Source: Clostridia bacterium (GTDB lineage Bacteria > Bacillota > Clostridia > Oscillospirales > Acutalibacteraceae). Taken from it: 64,000 nt of DNA. Below, piece by piece: positions 46,983-56,563 of the stretch. A program made the position numbers and the translations under genes. Below the pieces are notes generated by a model. That model worked only from the letters and a program-made list of their open reading frames with translations, made no database searches and was not told where the DNA came from. The first letter of the stretch is position 1, and each line of letters opens with the position of its first letter. Where the stretch lies: assembly GCA_017421045.1 (NCBI GenBank), contig JAFQMC010000017.1, forward strand, positions 1 through 64,000. Direction: 5' to 3'.

Positions 46983-47011
46983 ATAATACATCATATTGTA
47001 AACTTTGTAAA
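46983..47011 (-). promoter_or_regulatory. Promoter of the pyrH-frr-uppS operon
   Basis: On the minus strand, TTTACA (47006-47011), 17-nt spacer, TATTAT (46983-46988), 37 nt before pyrH. Confidence 0.7.
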
Positions 47012-47054
47012 GAAAATATAACTATATTTTTAACTTTTATCAAAATATTTTTCT

Positions 47055-47093
47055 AAAATAAAACAGCGTCCACTTTTCATAGCGGACGCTGTA
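47055..47093 (-). terminator. Terminator of rpsB-tsf
   Basis: On the minus strand, ACAGCGTCCGC pairs with GTGGACGCTGT (one wobble), followed by TTTATTTT. It separates tsf from pyrH. Confidence 0.85.
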
Positions 47094-47112
47094 AAATTCA
47101 GTAAATATTAAA

Positions 47113-48024
47113 TTACTTAACCATGGATGCAACTTCTGCTGCGAAGTCATCCTGACGCTTCTCGATGCCCTCACCCTTCTCGTAGCGTACAAAACCGGTG
47201 ATTTTGATGGAACCGCCGAGGTTCTTAGCTGTAGCATCTGTGTACTGCTGAACTGTCATCTTGTTGTCCTTAACGAACTCCTGATCTACGAGACAGTTCT
47301 CCTTGTAGTACTTGTTGATCTTACCCATAACAATCTTGTCTGCGATAGCCTCGGGCTTGCCCTCGTTGAGAACCAGCTCACGCATGATCTTCTTCTCATG
47401 CTCGAGAACCTCAGCAGGAACAGCATCTGCGTTGAGATACTGAGTGTTGAGAGCTGCAATCTGCATTGCAACATCCTTACCGTATGCCACGAAAGCATCG
47501 GAAGCAGTGTCAACGTCTGTGTCGAATGTTACGATAACACCAATCTTACCACCTGCGTGTACATAACCAACGCAAGCAGAATCAAAACGCTCGAAACGTC
47601 TGATCTGGAGGTTCTCACCGATTGTAAGAACCTTCTCCTGAAGGAGTGCCTCGACTGTCATCTCTGTGCCAACAGCTGTGCATGCCTTGAGAGCATCAAC
47701 ATCAGCGGGGTTGTTCTCGATAACAGTGAGTGCGCAGGTCTTAACGAAGTTCTGGAAGTCCTCGTTCTTAGCAACGAAGTCTGTCTCAGAGTTAACCTCG
47801 ATAACAACACCTGCTGTATTTGTATCGTTTGTCAGAGCGTATGCAATACCCTCTGCTGCGATTCTGGAAGCTTTCTTAGCCTGCTTTGCAAGACCCTGCT
47901 CACGAAGGAAGTCAACAGCGGCATCCATGTTGCCGTTAGCCTCTGTGAGAGCCTTTTTACAGTCCATCATACCGCAACCGGTCTTTTCTCTTAAAGCCTT
48001 AACGTCCTGTGCTGTAAAACTCAT
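47113..48024 (-). CDS. tsf: Translation elongation factor Ts
   Basis: 303 residues. VKALREKTGCGMMDCKKAL at the start, with TDFVAKNEDF and ALNTQYLNAD later. It is the EF-Tu nucleotide exchange factor. The last 12 residues are a short acidic extension. Confidence 0.98.
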   Translation of the reverse strand: MSFTAQDVKALREKTGCGMMDCKKALTEANGNMDAAVDFLREQGLAKQAKKASRIAAEGIAYALTNDTNTAGVVIEVNSETDFVAKNEDFQNFVKTCALTVIENNPADVDALKACTAVGTEMTVEALLQEKVLTIGENLQIRRFERFDSACVGYVHAGGKIGVIVTFDTDVDTASDAFVAYGKDVAMQIAALNTQYLNADAVPAEVLEHEKKIMRELVLNEGKPEAIADKIVMGKINKYYKENCLVDQEFVKDNKMTVQQYTDATAKNLGGSIKITGFVRYEKGEGIEKRQDDFAAEVASMVK

Positions 48025-48063
48025 TTTACATTCATCCTTTCAATAAATTACGAATATATGAAA

Positions 48064-48870
48064 TTACTCTGCGTCAGCCTTGGGAGCCTCTGCAGCATCC
48101 TCAGCCTTCTTTGCAGATCTTCTCTTCTTAGGTGCGGGCTTCTCCTCAACCTCTGCATCATCCTCAACGATAGCAGCAGCGCCCATCTGACCCTCTCTGC
48201 CCTCGATTACAGCAGAAGCCATTGCGCCGGCAATAAGCTTAACAGCGCGGATAGCGTCATCGTTACCGGGGATTACGTAGTCGATTTCATCGGGATCACA
48301 GTTTGTGTCAACAATAGCAACAACGGGGATACCGAGTTTCTTTGCTTCTGCAACTGCAATCTTCTCTTTTCTGGGGTCAACGATAAAGAGTGCGCCGGGC
48401 ATTTTCTCCATATCCTCGATACCGCCAAGGAACTTCTCGAGCTTCTCGATCTCGAGCTTGTGCTTGATAACTTCCTTCTTGGGAAGGAGATCAAATGTGC
48501 CGTCAGCCTCCATTGCACGGAGCTGCTTGAGTCTGCCGACTCTGCGACGGATTGTTGTGAAGTTTGTGAGCATACCGCCGAGCCAACGAGCGTTTACATA
48601 GTAAGCGCCTGCACGCTCAGCCTCTTCCTTGATGCTGTCCATAGCCTGCTTCTTTGTACCTACAAAGAGAACAGACTCGCCCTGAGTGGAGATCTCACGA
48701 ACAAAGTTGTAAGCCTCCTCGAGCTTCTTAACTGTCTTCTGGAGATCGATAATATAGATACCGTTTCTCTCTGTGAAGATGTACTCAGCCATCTTGGGGT
48801 TCCATCTTCTTGTCTGGTGACCGAAATGAACACCTGCTTCAAGAAGCTGCTTCATTGATACTACTGACAT
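48064..48870 (-). CDS. rpsB: Ribosomal protein S2
   Basis: 268 residues. ATG at 48870 follows AGGAGG; the longer frame runs into the leader. [19 protein letters not shown] is the family signature. A tail of about 35 Ala/Lys/Glu/Pro-rich residues extends beyond the folded domain. It is a component of the 30S subunit. Confidence 0.98.
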   Translation of the reverse strand: MSVVSMKQLLEAGVHFGHQTRRWNPKMAEYIFTERNGIYIIDLQKTVKKLEEAYNFVREISTQGESVLFVGTKKQAMDSIKEEAERAGAYYVNARWLGGMLTNFTTIRRRVGRLKQLRAMEADGTFDLLPKKEVIKHKLEIEKLEKFLGGIEDMEKMPGALFIVDPRKEKIAVAEAKKLGIPVVAIVDTNCDPDEIDYVIPGNDDAIRAVKLIAGAMASAVIEGREGQMGAAAIVEDDAEVEEKPAPKKRRSAKKAEDAAEAPKADAE

Positions 48871-48900
48871 GTTTATTCCTCCTAAGGTTAAACCTCCGAC

Positions 48901-48962
48901 AGGCTTTTGGATTTTGCTCATTCAGATATCCGTCAGTACAGATACACCCACAGAGCAAGCCT
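48901..48962 (-). promoter_or_regulatory. Structured leader of rpsB-tsf
   Basis: In the 105-nt leader, AAGCCT/AGGCTT (48957-48962 with 48901-48906) and GAGC/GCTC (48953-48956 with 48916-48919) form a helix closing an internal domain. This looks like a ribosomal-protein leader for autoregulation by S2. The class is not recognised. Confidence 0.5.
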
Positions 48963-48982
48963 ATCGTGCGTAGTGCCTCAAC

Positions 48983-49011
48983 ATCATATCAAAATATACG
49001 GAAAATGTCAA
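48983..49011 (-). promoter_or_regulatory. Promoter of rpsB-tsf
   Basis: On the minus strand, TTGACA (49006-49011), 17-nt spacer, TATGAT (48983-48988). Confidence 0.85.
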
Positions 49012-49082
49012 GGGTTTTACTGCATATTTTGCATATTTTCAAGGTTACTTTTCTGTACAAATTAAATAAAGAATTTAGAATA

Positions 49083-49110
49083 TAAAAAAGCAGCCGCCGT
49101 AGCGACTGCT
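49083..49110 (-). terminator. Terminator of the SleB-like gene
   Basis: On the minus strand, AGCAGTCGC pairs with GCGGCTGCT (one wobble), followed by TTTTTTA, 6 nt after the stop codon. Confidence 0.88.
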
Positions 49111-49116
49111 CTCCTA

Positions 49117-49836
49117 TTACCATCTGTCGAAAAATCTCTGGTTGTTGTACTGTACAACAAATTCCTGAGACTCATGGAAACCACTGGTGCAAAGTGCGGG
49201 AGCATAGAAGTAGATAACATCATGCTGAACAGCGGCACCACCCTGATCAAAGATAAACTCAACGGCCCTCTTTGCATCTGAGTTGGGAGTTCTGGAAAGT
49301 GTTGCCTGATAACCGCAGTTTGTTCTGACTGCCTCAACAGTCTTATAACCGTCGTTTACCATTGTGTCTCTGATTGCCTGTGCAACAAGACAGCAGCCGA
49401 TATAACCCTCGGCACCTGCCTCGCCCATAACAAGGCGCTCAAGTACGTCTCTGTCGTATCCTGTGATTGAGATTGCTCGTCCCTCGTAAGAGTAGTCAGG
49501 ATTTGCAATATCAAGAAGATACTCTGTGCTCTGTGTAAGAGCCGCTGCAGGCTTTACTTCAACCTCAGAAGCAACCTCTGTTGCCTCCTTCTTGGCAGCA
49601 TCAAAGTTCTGCGCTCTCTGAGCAGTTGTATCGTCCTGCTTCTTTGAAAGTGCTTTATCATTACGATAAGCCTTTGTAACAGATCCGGCAGTTTCGCCGG
49701 TTTCGGTTGTGCCTGTTACCTCTGCTGCAGAAACTGTCTGAGTGCTCATAAAGAATACTGCGCAGGGTACTGCTACGATTGATATGATAAGTGAAAGTGA
49801 TACTACGGCAGCCAACCTTTTGAATGTTTTAATCAA
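49117..49836 (-). CDS. SleB-like cell wall hydrolase (Hydrolase_2)
   Basis: 239 residues from TTG at 49836, which has AAGGAGG 8 nt upstream; the longer frame is leader RNA. A signal peptide (residues about 1-35) is followed by a low-complexity linker, then LERLVMGEAGAEGYIGCCLVA and AVEFIFDQGGAAV, the PF07486 pattern with the catalytic glutamate. It cleaves peptidoglycan, in spore germination or general wall turnover. A long structured leader precedes it. Confidence 0.88.
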   Translation of the reverse strand: MIKTFKRLAAVVSLSLIISIVAVPCAVFFMSTQTVSAAEVTGTTETGETAGSVTKAYRNDKALSKKQDDTTAQRAQNFDAAKKEATEVASEVEVKPAAALTQSTEYLLDIANPDYSYEGRAISITGYDRDVLERLVMGEAGAEGYIGCCLVAQAIRDTMVNDGYKTVEAVRTNCGYQATLSRTPNSDAKRAVEFIFDQGGAAVQHDVIYFYAPALCTSGFHESQEFVVQYNNQRFFDRW

Positions 49837-50042
49837 AAATTCGTCCTCCTTATTTCCGGGTGAAGTGATAGCTAACACTATCAGTACAGATACTGTACTC
49901 ACCCTTGACAACTCAGCCGAAAATCTCACACGACCGGACTCTTCCAAGGTTCCTTAAGGCGGAATCATAAATTTTGGACATCCATGCCGTTTTTCGAAAG
50001 CGTTGTTTTTAAGCGGTAATATTTTGCTTAATCACACAATCT
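49837..50042 (-). promoter_or_regulatory. Long structured leader of the SleB-like gene
   Basis: About 205 nt of transcript carry no gene. On the minus strand, GGGTGA (49899-49904) pairs with TCACCC (49858-49863) and closes two perfect hairpins, GTACAG-CTGTAC (49884-49898) and GATAG-CTATC (49867-49882), making a three-way junction just before the ribosome site. CAAGG next to it can instead pair with CCTTG (49945-49950), with CGGTCG/CGGCTG inside. The exclusive pairings suggest a switch. I do not recognise the class. Confidence 0.55.
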
Positions 50043-50049
50043 TGACTGA

Positions 50050-50078
50050 ATTAAATCATAATTCTCTAAAAAAATCAA
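50050..50078 (-). promoter_or_regulatory. Promoter of the SleB-like gene
   Basis: On the minus strand, TTGATT (50073-50078), 17-nt spacer, TTTAAT (50050-50055). Confidence 0.6.
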
Positions 50079-50089
50079 AATTTTAAATT

Positions 50090-50147
50090 TGTTATTATTT
50101 TTCTTTTACAGAATCATATGTGTGTTATTATTCTTCTGCAGAATCAT
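50090..50147. repeat. Imperfect direct repeat upstream of the SleB-like promoter
   Basis: Two copies, 50090-50117 and 50123-50147: TGTTATTATT, then TTCTTxTxCAGAATCAT with a small gap difference. They sit just upstream of the -35 and could be regulator sites. The remaining bases to 50225 show nothing clear. Confidence 0.5.
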
Positions 50148-50225
50148 TCTTCGTTATGTTGCACAATTTCTTGCACCTGTTTTCGTTACTGTTGCTCAAT
50201 AGCACAAACTTTCGAAAACCGCAGA

Positions 50226-50507
50226 TTAGCCAAAAAGTTTTGTTGTCTTTTTAGCTTTTTGTTGATATTTAATATTAGAACCTACTAATATCGTGTCCTG
50301 ACCTATGAGCTGGATATCATCCCACGGAATTATCAGGTCCTCGTTTCTACCCATAACACCAAAACAACGTGGCCTTCCAAAGACTATAATTGACCTAACC
50401 TGAGCAGTTGCGGTATCTACTTCAACATCATCTACAAAGCCAATGCGACAACCGTTTGTGCTGTTAATTACCTCTTTGTGTCTCAGTTCTACAATTCTGC
50501 ATACCAT
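50226..50507 (-). CDS. YlmC/YmxH-family PRC-barrel sporulation protein
   Basis: 93 residues from ATG at 50507, after GCAGGTGATG. VCRIVELRHKEVINSTNGCR and GFVDDVEVD are typical of the small PRC-barrel proteins found in spore formers. Exact role unknown. Confidence 0.9.
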   Translation of the reverse strand: MVCRIVELRHKEVINSTNGCRIGFVDDVEVDTATAQVRSIIVFGRPRCFGVMGRNEDLIIPWDDIQLIGQDTILVGSNIKYQQKAKKTTKLFG

Positions 50508-50621
50508 AACATCACCTGCAAACATTATAGGCTACACTTATTTATATACAGATATTTATCAGGATATGCATAATCCATCATTTACATTTATGTCTATATT
50601 CTTAATTTTTTATGATAAGTA

Positions 50622-50650
50622 TTGAAAAATAGACCTCTTATTGATAAAAT
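50622..50650 (+). promoter_or_regulatory. Promoter of the two-gene membrane operon
   Basis: TTGAAA (50622-50627), 17-nt spacer, TAAAAT (50645-50650), 25 nt before the gene and followed by GGAGGAG. Confidence 0.75.
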
Positions 50651-50675
50651 ATAAATTGATTGGAGGAGTTTTGAA

Positions 50676-51341
50676 ATGTCCGATATTCCTAATACCTCGC
50701 AAAAGAAAAACAATAACAAGAATATATATACAGTAATTATATGTCTGCTGACCGCTGTGGCTGTTGTCCCGCTTCTGGCGCCTACGCTTGTTGCCGTAAG
50801 CAGTGGTTTTACGCAGACAGATGGTACTGCAGAGAATATTTACTGTATATTCAGAGGGATTTTAGCTGTAGCTTTAGTTATCGGTACTGTATCATTTACT
50901 GTTAACAAGAAAAAATCCGCTTTGGCTATCCCCTCTTTTATTGCTTTTGTAACTTGTCTTTTTCCATTATTCGAGAATGTGACTCTGATGACCGATGCAA
51001 TTCAGACAGTTCACAAGCTCAATATGACAATTGACTATACACTATATATAGTAAATATAGGACTTTATTTGCTGCTGACACTTCTGGGTTTGTTCAATGG
51101 TTTATTTGCCGCTGGAATACTTAAAAGCGATTTTATTGTCTTATTCCTCTCTGTGATAACATCACTGGCAACCATATTGCTTGCAATAGATAAGCACCTG
51201 ACCTTACAGATACCTGTATACGAAATATTAACCTTTGTCTGCGCATCGCCTATTGCGTTAATCCCCACATTCTTAGTAATGTCATCAGACAAGACTACAC
51301 CTAAAGAGAAAAAAACAAAAGCCAGGAGATACAGAAAATGA
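50676..51341 (+). CDS. Unknown membrane protein, first of a pair
   Basis: 221 residues. Short polar N-terminus (Asn/Lys-rich), about six hydrophobic segments, and a basic tail rich in Lys and Arg. No motif recognised. It overlaps the next gene by 4 nt (ATGA), so the two are coupled. Confidence 0.7.
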   Translation: MSDIPNTSQKKNNNKNIYTVIICLLTAVAVVPLLAPTLVAVSSGFTQTDGTAENIYCIFRGILAVALVIGTVSFTVNKKKSALAIPSFIAFVTCLFPLFENVTLMTDAIQTVHKLNMTIDYTLYIVNIGLYLLLTLLGLFNGLFAAGILKSDFIVLFLSVITSLATILLAIDKHLTLQIPVYEILTFVCASPIALIPTFLVMSSDKTTPKEKKTKARRYRK

Positions 51342-51934
51342 AGATAGTCCGAGATGTGATTCTCAAAGATAAGAACAAAACACCGATTATTATAATAGGA
51401 ATTTCTGTGTTGATGTTAATACTTTCCCTGTGTAATGTGAGTATAAACTTTGCAGATGAAGTTACCCTGAGCGTTCAGTTCGGAGGACTGTGGTCAGCAG
51501 CACTTTCCATTTTGCCGTTGACCTGGGGAATGTCGACCGCCTTGCTCATGAAAACTAAAAAAGTATTCTTTGCTAAGTTACCGTCTTACATAATATGCGC
51601 AATGATTGCCATCGTCCTGATTCTTTATTATATTGCTTCTTCAAATGGCGATGTCGTAATCAATCTGCTGATTTTTGCTTTAGCAATACTTCTGGTTTAT
51701 CCCTTTGTAATCGCAACACTCACCTTAGAAGGACGCCTTTACAACAAAGTATTTGCCACAGCCTTCAGTACAATACTTCTGGTTATTTGCATTATTGCAG
51801 CAGTAGCGGTAAGTTTTGCGATTAAGAGTTTTATGTTCTCAACTTTAATACCAGTACTTGTATACACTGAATTAGTATTAATTGTTCACTGCTTTGATCT
51901 GAAAAAGCCTCAGAAAAAAACTGACGTCGATTAA
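51338..51934 (+). CDS. Unknown membrane protein, second of a pair
   Basis: 198 residues, about six hydrophobic segments with a short basic N-terminus and a Lys-rich tail. No family recognised. Size and topology resemble its partner, suggesting an ancient duplication or a heteromeric complex. Confidence 0.7.
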   Translation: MKIVRDVILKDKNKTPIIIIGISVLMLILSLCNVSINFADEVTLSVQFGGLWSAALSILPLTWGMSTALLMKTKKVFFAKLPSYIICAMIAIVLILYYIASSNGDVVINLLIFALAILLVYPFVIATLTLEGRLYNKVFATAFSTILLVICIIAAVAVSFAIKSFMFSTLIPVLVYTELVLIVHCFDLKKPQKKTDVD

Positions 51935-51944
51935 TTAAAAAATA

Positions 51945-51988
51945 AAGTTCCCTGCCAAGCACATAAAAACTTAGCAGGGAACTTTTAT
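51945..51988. terminator. Bidirectional terminator
   Basis: AAGTTCCCTGC-AAG pairs with CTT-GCAGGGAACTT, with T-rich sequence on both sides, between convergent genes. Confidence 0.85.
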
Positions 51989-52010
51989 ATTATACGGACA
52001 GTAAATCTTA

Positions 52011-52478
52011 CTATACAATCATCTGGGAGAAATTATTCTCAAGCATTTCTCTTGTTACATTGGTGAAGCTGGTATCATCAAGATATATAATAATATAGTT
52101 TTCTATTGTTTTCGCTTCGGTGACGGTCATCGTCTTGTTTATCTCGAGTTCTTCTTTACGGGTTGAAAGCATATCTTCAGCTGCTTCGGCAGAATCAAAC
52201 TTATAAATATATATCATATTTTCAACATATCTGTTCTCATCGAAGAAAACAACCCAAGTATATGCATCGAAATAATTTATTACAAGTTTATCATCGTCGG
52301 TAACAAGATTATCAATATCTTCTGTTGTGCTTAAAGTATCAGTCTCAATTTTTCCATTATTTTCATGGCCTGATACTACAAAACCATCACTGCTGTCTGC
52401 ACAGCCTACAGCGCCGAACGCAAGCACGACTATCACTATCAGTGAAACCAACAATGCTGAGGAACACTTAACTTTCAT
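52011..52478 (-). CDS. Hypothetical lipoprotein
   Basis: 155 residues from ATG at 52478, after GGGTGAT. The signal peptide ends in FGAVGC (lipobox). The outer part is about 125 residues with an acidic, Asp-rich first half; no domain recognised. Single-gene unit. Confidence 0.75.
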   Translation of the reverse strand: MKVKCSSALLVSLIVIVVLAFGAVGCADSSDGFVVSGHENNGKIETDTLSTTEDIDNLVTDDDKLVINYFDAYTWVVFFDENRYVENMIYIYKFDSAEAAEDMLSTRKEELEINKTMTVTEAKTIENYIIIYLDDTSFTNVTREMLENNFSQMIV

Positions 52479-52505
52479 ATAATCACCCAAATTGTAGAAG
52501 AATAA

Positions 52506-52533
52506 TTTTTACATACCACAACAGGTTGTGCAA
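52506..52533 (-). promoter_or_regulatory. Promoter with overlapping palindrome for the lipoprotein gene
   Basis: On the minus strand, TTGCAC (52528-52533), 16-nt spacer, TAAAAA (52506-52511). The spacer contains the palindrome CACAAC-AG-GTTGTG (52517-52530), a likely repressor site. Bases 52534-52657 show no gene. Confidence 0.5.
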
Positions 52534-52657
52534 ATGCATCTTCACAAGAAAAAACACACTATAAAAGCCCATAAACACTGGCGTTTTCATCACAATACCT
52601 TTTGTTGCATGAAAGAGTTTATCACTATTATTTTGAATTTTCAAACAACAATATTGT

Positions 52658-52696
52658 AATAGAAAATGACGTTGATGTTACTATCATCAACGTCAT
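52658..52696 (-). terminator. Terminator of the V-type ATPase operon
   Basis: On the minus strand, AATGACGTTGATG pairs perfectly with CATCAACGTCATT, followed by TTCTATT. Confidence 0.85.
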
Positions 52697-52716
52697 TTTT
52701 CTTCCATTTGAGAATA

Positions 52717-53364
52717 TTAATATCCGTGGGCGTTTTTGAGCACCATATCCTTAACTTTCATAAGTCTGGTCTGGGTTGAGCGCTCGTTTTCGTCAAGTTT
52801 CATTGTTATATAACGGATCTTTTCTTTTGTTTCAGGTATCATCACATGCTCCAGTGCGTTAACACGTCTGCGGGTTTTTTCGATTTCTGCAGACATGAGC
52901 TGACAGGATTTTTCGATCTCTGCAAGTCTGAGCATATCGGGTAAAACGTCAGCCAGAGAACTCACTGCATCATCAAGATCGGCAGAAGTAAATGCCAGAC
53001 CGTAACAATAGATATCGTTCTTGTCAGATGTTCTTGTATTGATGTTATATACAGGAATATCAACACTCATTACATTAGTGTATGAAACATCCAGATATAC
53101 CTCCTGCTTTGGTGCAAGCATAGAAGCACTCAATGTCTGGGGGTTCATTGATGCACTGGCAAGAACAAAGTTCTTATTAGCCTCTGATATTGCTTTTTCC
53201 ACCTTTGCACGAAGCTCACGGTTGAGACGAGCCATATCTAAAAAACTTCTCATAAGTTCGTCTCTCTTATCTTTGAGCAACTTGTGGCCGCGAGTGGCGG
53301 TTGCAAGCTTTTTCTTCAGACGTGTGAGTTCCATTCTGGTGGGATTGATTTGTGTTGAAGCCAT
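52717..53364 (-). CDS. atpD: V-type ATPase subunit D (central stalk)
   Basis: 215 residues. Long helical ends: NPTRMELTRLKKKLATATRGHKLLKDKRDEL at the start in essence, and RRVNALEHVMIPETKE at the end. It is the rotating axle coupling A3B3 to the membrane ring. Last gene of the operon. Confidence 0.96.
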   Translation of the reverse strand: MASTQINPTRMELTRLKKKLATATRGHKLLKDKRDELMRSFLDMARLNRELRAKVEKAISEANKNFVLASASMNPQTLSASMLAPKQEVYLDVSYTNVMSVDIPVYNINTRTSDKNDIYCYGLAFTSADLDDAVSSLADVLPDMLRLAEIEKSCQLMSAEIEKTRRRVNALEHVMIPETKEKIRYITMKLDENERSTQTRLMKVKDMVLKNAHGY

Positions 53365-53378
53365 AAAACAATCACCAC

Positions 53379-54752
53379 TTACTTCTTGTCATAATACATA
53401 TCGAGATATTTATCATCGATTCGTTTGAGTTCGGAACGAGGCAGAATTCTCAGAAGTTCCCAACCAAGGTCGAGGGTTTCTTCGATGCTTCGGTCGGTTG
53501 TGTATCCCTGAGAAACATAGCGCTTTTCAAACTCGTCAGCAAACTTTGCATAAAGTTTGTCAATATCCGTCAATGCTGCCTCACCGAGGATTACCATGAG
53601 CTCCTTGGCATCTTTACCTCTTGCATACGCGGAGAAGAGCTGGTTCATGGTGTTTGAGTGATCTGCTCGGGTTTTGCCCTCTCCTATTCCCTTGTCTTTA
53701 AGTCTTGAAAGCGAGGGAAGTACATCAATGGGAGGAGCAATGCCCTTGCGGTAAAGCTCTCGGGAAAGAATGATCTGTCCCTCTGTGATGTATCCTGTAA
53801 GGTCAGGAATCGGATGAGTCTTATCATCCTCAGGCATAGTAAGAATAGGAATCAGGGTGATTGATCCATTCTTGCCCTTCTGTCTGCCTGCACGCTCGTA
53901 AAGCGATGCAAGGTCAGTATACATATATCCGGGATAACCGCGACGTCCGGGAACTTCCTTGCGAGCGGCTGATACTTCTCTCAGAGCATCTGCATAGTTT
54001 GTAATATCTGTGAGAATTACAAGCACGTGCATATTCTCTTCAAAGGCCAGATACTCAGCAGCAGTAAGTGCCATACGAGGTGTGGAAATAAGCTCAATAG
54101 CAGGATCGTTTGCCAGATTCATAAACATTACTGTTCTGTCAATTGCACCTGTCTCACGGAAGCTTTCAACAAAGAAGTTGGATTCCTCAAAGGTGATACC
54201 CATGGCGGCAAACACAACGGCGAAGGGTTCGTTTGTGCCGCGAACCTTAGCCTGACGTGCAATCTGAGCGGCAAGATTTGAATGTGGAAGACCGGAAGCT
54301 GAGAAAATGGGAAGCTTCTGACCGCGAACGAGGGTATTAAGTCCATCGATGGCAGAAATACCTGTCTGAATAAACTCCTGAGGGTAGTTTCTGGCGGCGG
54401 GATTCATAGGTAATCCATTGATATCAAGTCTGTCTACGGGAAGAATCTCGGGACCACCGTCGATAGGACGGCCCATACCGTCAAATACTCTTGAAAGCAT
54501 ATCGTGGGACACAGCAAGCTCCATGCTTCTGCCTAAGAAACGCACCTTTGAATCGGAAAGGTTAATGCCTGCAGCAGAGTCGAAAAGCTGCACAAGTGCA
54601 TCGGTGCCGTTGATTTCGAGAACTTTGCATCTGCGGATTTCACCGCTTGCAAGTTCAATTTCGCCAAGCTCATTGTAGCTGACATTTTCAACGCCCTGAA
54701 CGAGCATCAGAGGACCGGCGACCTCCTGAATTGTTCTGTATTCTCTTGGCAT
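53379..54752 (-). CDS. atpB: V-type ATPase subunit B
   Basis: 457 residues from ATG at 54752. [18 protein letters not shown] replaces a normal P-loop, as expected for the non-catalytic B subunit. [21 protein letters not shown] and [17 protein letters not shown] are typical. It starts 1 nt after the end of subunit A. Confidence 0.98.
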   Translation of the reverse strand: MPREYRTIQEVAGPLMLVQGVENVSYNELGEIELASGEIRRCKVLEINGTDALVQLFDSAAGINLSDSKVRFLGRSMELAVSHDMLSRVFDGMGRPIDGGPEILPVDRLDINGLPMNPAARNYPQEFIQTGISAIDGLNTLVRGQKLPIFSASGLPHSNLAAQIARQAKVRGTNEPFAVVFAAMGITFEESNFFVESFRETGAIDRTVMFMNLANDPAIELISTPRMALTAAEYLAFEENMHVLVILTDITNYADALREVSAARKEVPGRRGYPGYMYTDLASLYERAGRQKGKNGSITLIPILTMPEDDKTHPIPDLTGYITEGQIILSRELYRKGIAPPIDVLPSLSRLKDKGIGEGKTRADHSNTMNQLFSAYARGKDAKELMVILGEAALTDIDKLYAKFADEFEKRYVSQGYTTDRSIEETLDLGWELLRILPRSELKRIDDKYLDMYYDKK

Positions 54753-54753
54753 A

Positions 54754-56523
54754 TCAGTCCTCACCCCTTCTCACAATATCGGCAATTTCTTTATCAAGAG
54801 CAGAGAGGATATCTGAATACTGCTTCTTGATTTCATCGTTGGAAACATATTTAAATCTACCAATACGCTCTCTTACATCCATCTTAACAATGGCATCAAT
54901 ATCAGCCCCCTGTTCCAGAGCACCTAAAGACAAATCATAGAAATTGAGTATCAGCTCCATCATCATGAGCTGTTTTTCAAGAGGTGTATAGGTATCTGTG
55001 TCGTGGAACGCGTTCTGATGCAGGAAATCCTCGCGTATAGAACGTGCTGCTTCAAGCTTGAGTCTGTCGGGCGATGAAAGAGCATCCATACCAACAAGCT
55101 TAACAATTTCTTCAAGTTCTGCTTCTTCCTGAAGAAGCTGCATTAATCTTGTGCGACACTTCATCCACTCAGGTGATACATTCTGATCAAACCACTTTGA
55201 GAGAGTATCAACGTACAGCGAGTAACTGGTGAGCCAGTTAACTGCAGGGAAATGTCTCTTATATGCAAGGGATGAATCGAGTCCCCAGAATACTTTTACA
55301 ATACGCAATGTAGCCTGAGAAACAGGCTCAGAGATGTCACCTCCGGGAGGAGAAACCGCACCAATAACGGAAAGTGTACCAATGCGCTCATCACTGGAGA
55401 GGGTCTCCACCTTACCTGCACGCTCGTAGAACTGAGCAAGACGGGATCCAAGATACGCAGGGTATCCTTCTTCACCGGGCATTTCTTCAAGTCGACCTGA
55501 CATCTCACGAAGAGCCTCTGCCCAACGGGATGTAGAGTCAGCCATAAGAGCAACGGAATATCCCATATCGCGGAAATACTCAGCGATAGTAATACCTGTG
55601 TAGATAGAAGCTTCACGGGCAGCAACGGGCATATCAGAGGTATTTGCAATAAGCACAGTACGCTCCATCAGAGATTTGCCTGTTTTTGGGTCTATGAGCT
55701 CGGGGAATTCGTTGAGAACATCTGTCATCTCATTTCCGCGCTCTCCGCATCCGATGTATACAACAATATCTGCTTCAGCCCATTTTGCAAGCTGATGCTG
55801 AACTACGGTCTTACCTGAACCGAAGGGGCCCGGAACAGCTGCGACACCGCCCTTGGTAATAGGAAACAGAGTATCAATAACACGCTGACCTGTTACAAGG
55901 GGTGCCTCAGGAGAAAGCTTTCTCTTATAGGGACGCTGTACACGTACAGGCCACTTCTGCATAAGAGTCAGTTCTCTATCTGTGCCGTTATCAAGGGTCA
56001 CAACAGCTATGGTTTCATCGACAGTGAATTCACCTGTTGCTATAGATTTGATAACTCCGCTTACATGAGGAGGAACAAGAATCTTATGTTCTACAACCTC
56101 GGTCTCCTGAACGGTGCCTGTTACATCACCTGAAGCTACCCTGTCCCCAACCTTCACAGATGCTACAAAAGTCCACTTTTTCTCTCTTGAAAGAGAAGGC
56201 ACTTCCACACCACGCTTGAGACTATTACCCGAAAGTCGCATAATATCCTCAAGAGGGCGCTGAATTCCATCGTAGATATTGGAGATAAGTCCGGGTCCAA
56301 GCTCAACAGAAAGAGGACTTCCCGTTGACTCAACAGGTTCACCGGGAGCAAGACCCGAGGTCTCTTCATAAACCTGAATGGATGCACTATCGCCGTGCAT
56401 CTCAATAATTTCACCTATAAGTCGCTGATCTGATACACGTACAACGTCAAACAAATTGGCATCACGCATATTATCAGCGATAACAAGAGGACCTGCAATT
56501 TTTCTGATAGATCCTACGCTCAT
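54754..56523 (-). CDS. atpA: V-type ATPase catalytic subunit A
   Basis: 589 residues. Walker [12 protein letters not shown] (about residue 230), [11 protein letters not shown] with the catalytic glutamate, and [16 protein letters not shown]; it carries the non-homologous insert of V/A-type subunits before the P-loop. It hydrolyses or makes ATP at the A/B interface. Confidence 0.98.
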   Translation of the reverse strand: MSVGSIRKIAGPLVIADNMRDANLFDVVRVSDQRLIGEIIEMHGDSASIQVYEETSGLAPGEPVESTGSPLSVELGPGLISNIYDGIQRPLEDIMRLSGNSLKRGVEVPSLSREKKWTFVASVKVGDRVASGDVTGTVQETEVVEHKILVPPHVSGVIKSIATGEFTVDETIAVVTLDNGTDRELTLMQKWPVRVQRPYKRKLSPEAPLVTGQRVIDTLFPITKGGVAAVPGPFGSGKTVVQHQLAKWAEADIVVYIGCGERGNEMTDVLNEFPELIDPKTGKSLMERTVLIANTSDMPVAAREASIYTGITIAEYFRDMGYSVALMADSTSRWAEALREMSGRLEEMPGEEGYPAYLGSRLAQFYERAGKVETLSSDERIGTLSVIGAVSPPGGDISEPVSQATLRIVKVFWGLDSSLAYKRHFPAVNWLTSYSLYVDTLSKWFDQNVSPEWMKCRTRLMQLLQEEAELEEIVKLVGMDALSSPDRLKLEAARSIREDFLHQNAFHDTDTYTPLEKQLMMMELILNFYDLSLGALEQGADIDAIVKMDVRERIGRFKYVSNDEIKKQYSDILSALDKEIADIVRRGED

Positions 56524-56563
56524 TTGAAATCATCCTTTCACTGGATAATATAAGAACAAAACA

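Noticed and set aside
48058..48858. 266-codon open frame on the plus strand opposite rpsB
   Set aside because: It is the mirror of a highly conserved ribosomal protein gene; leucine- and serine-rich shadow coding.
49837..50042. c-di-AMP (ydaO) riboswitch before the SleB-like gene
   Set aside because: GGAACC and GGGTGA are present, but the order and the expected terminal AGCTAACC-type block do not fit, so no class was assigned.
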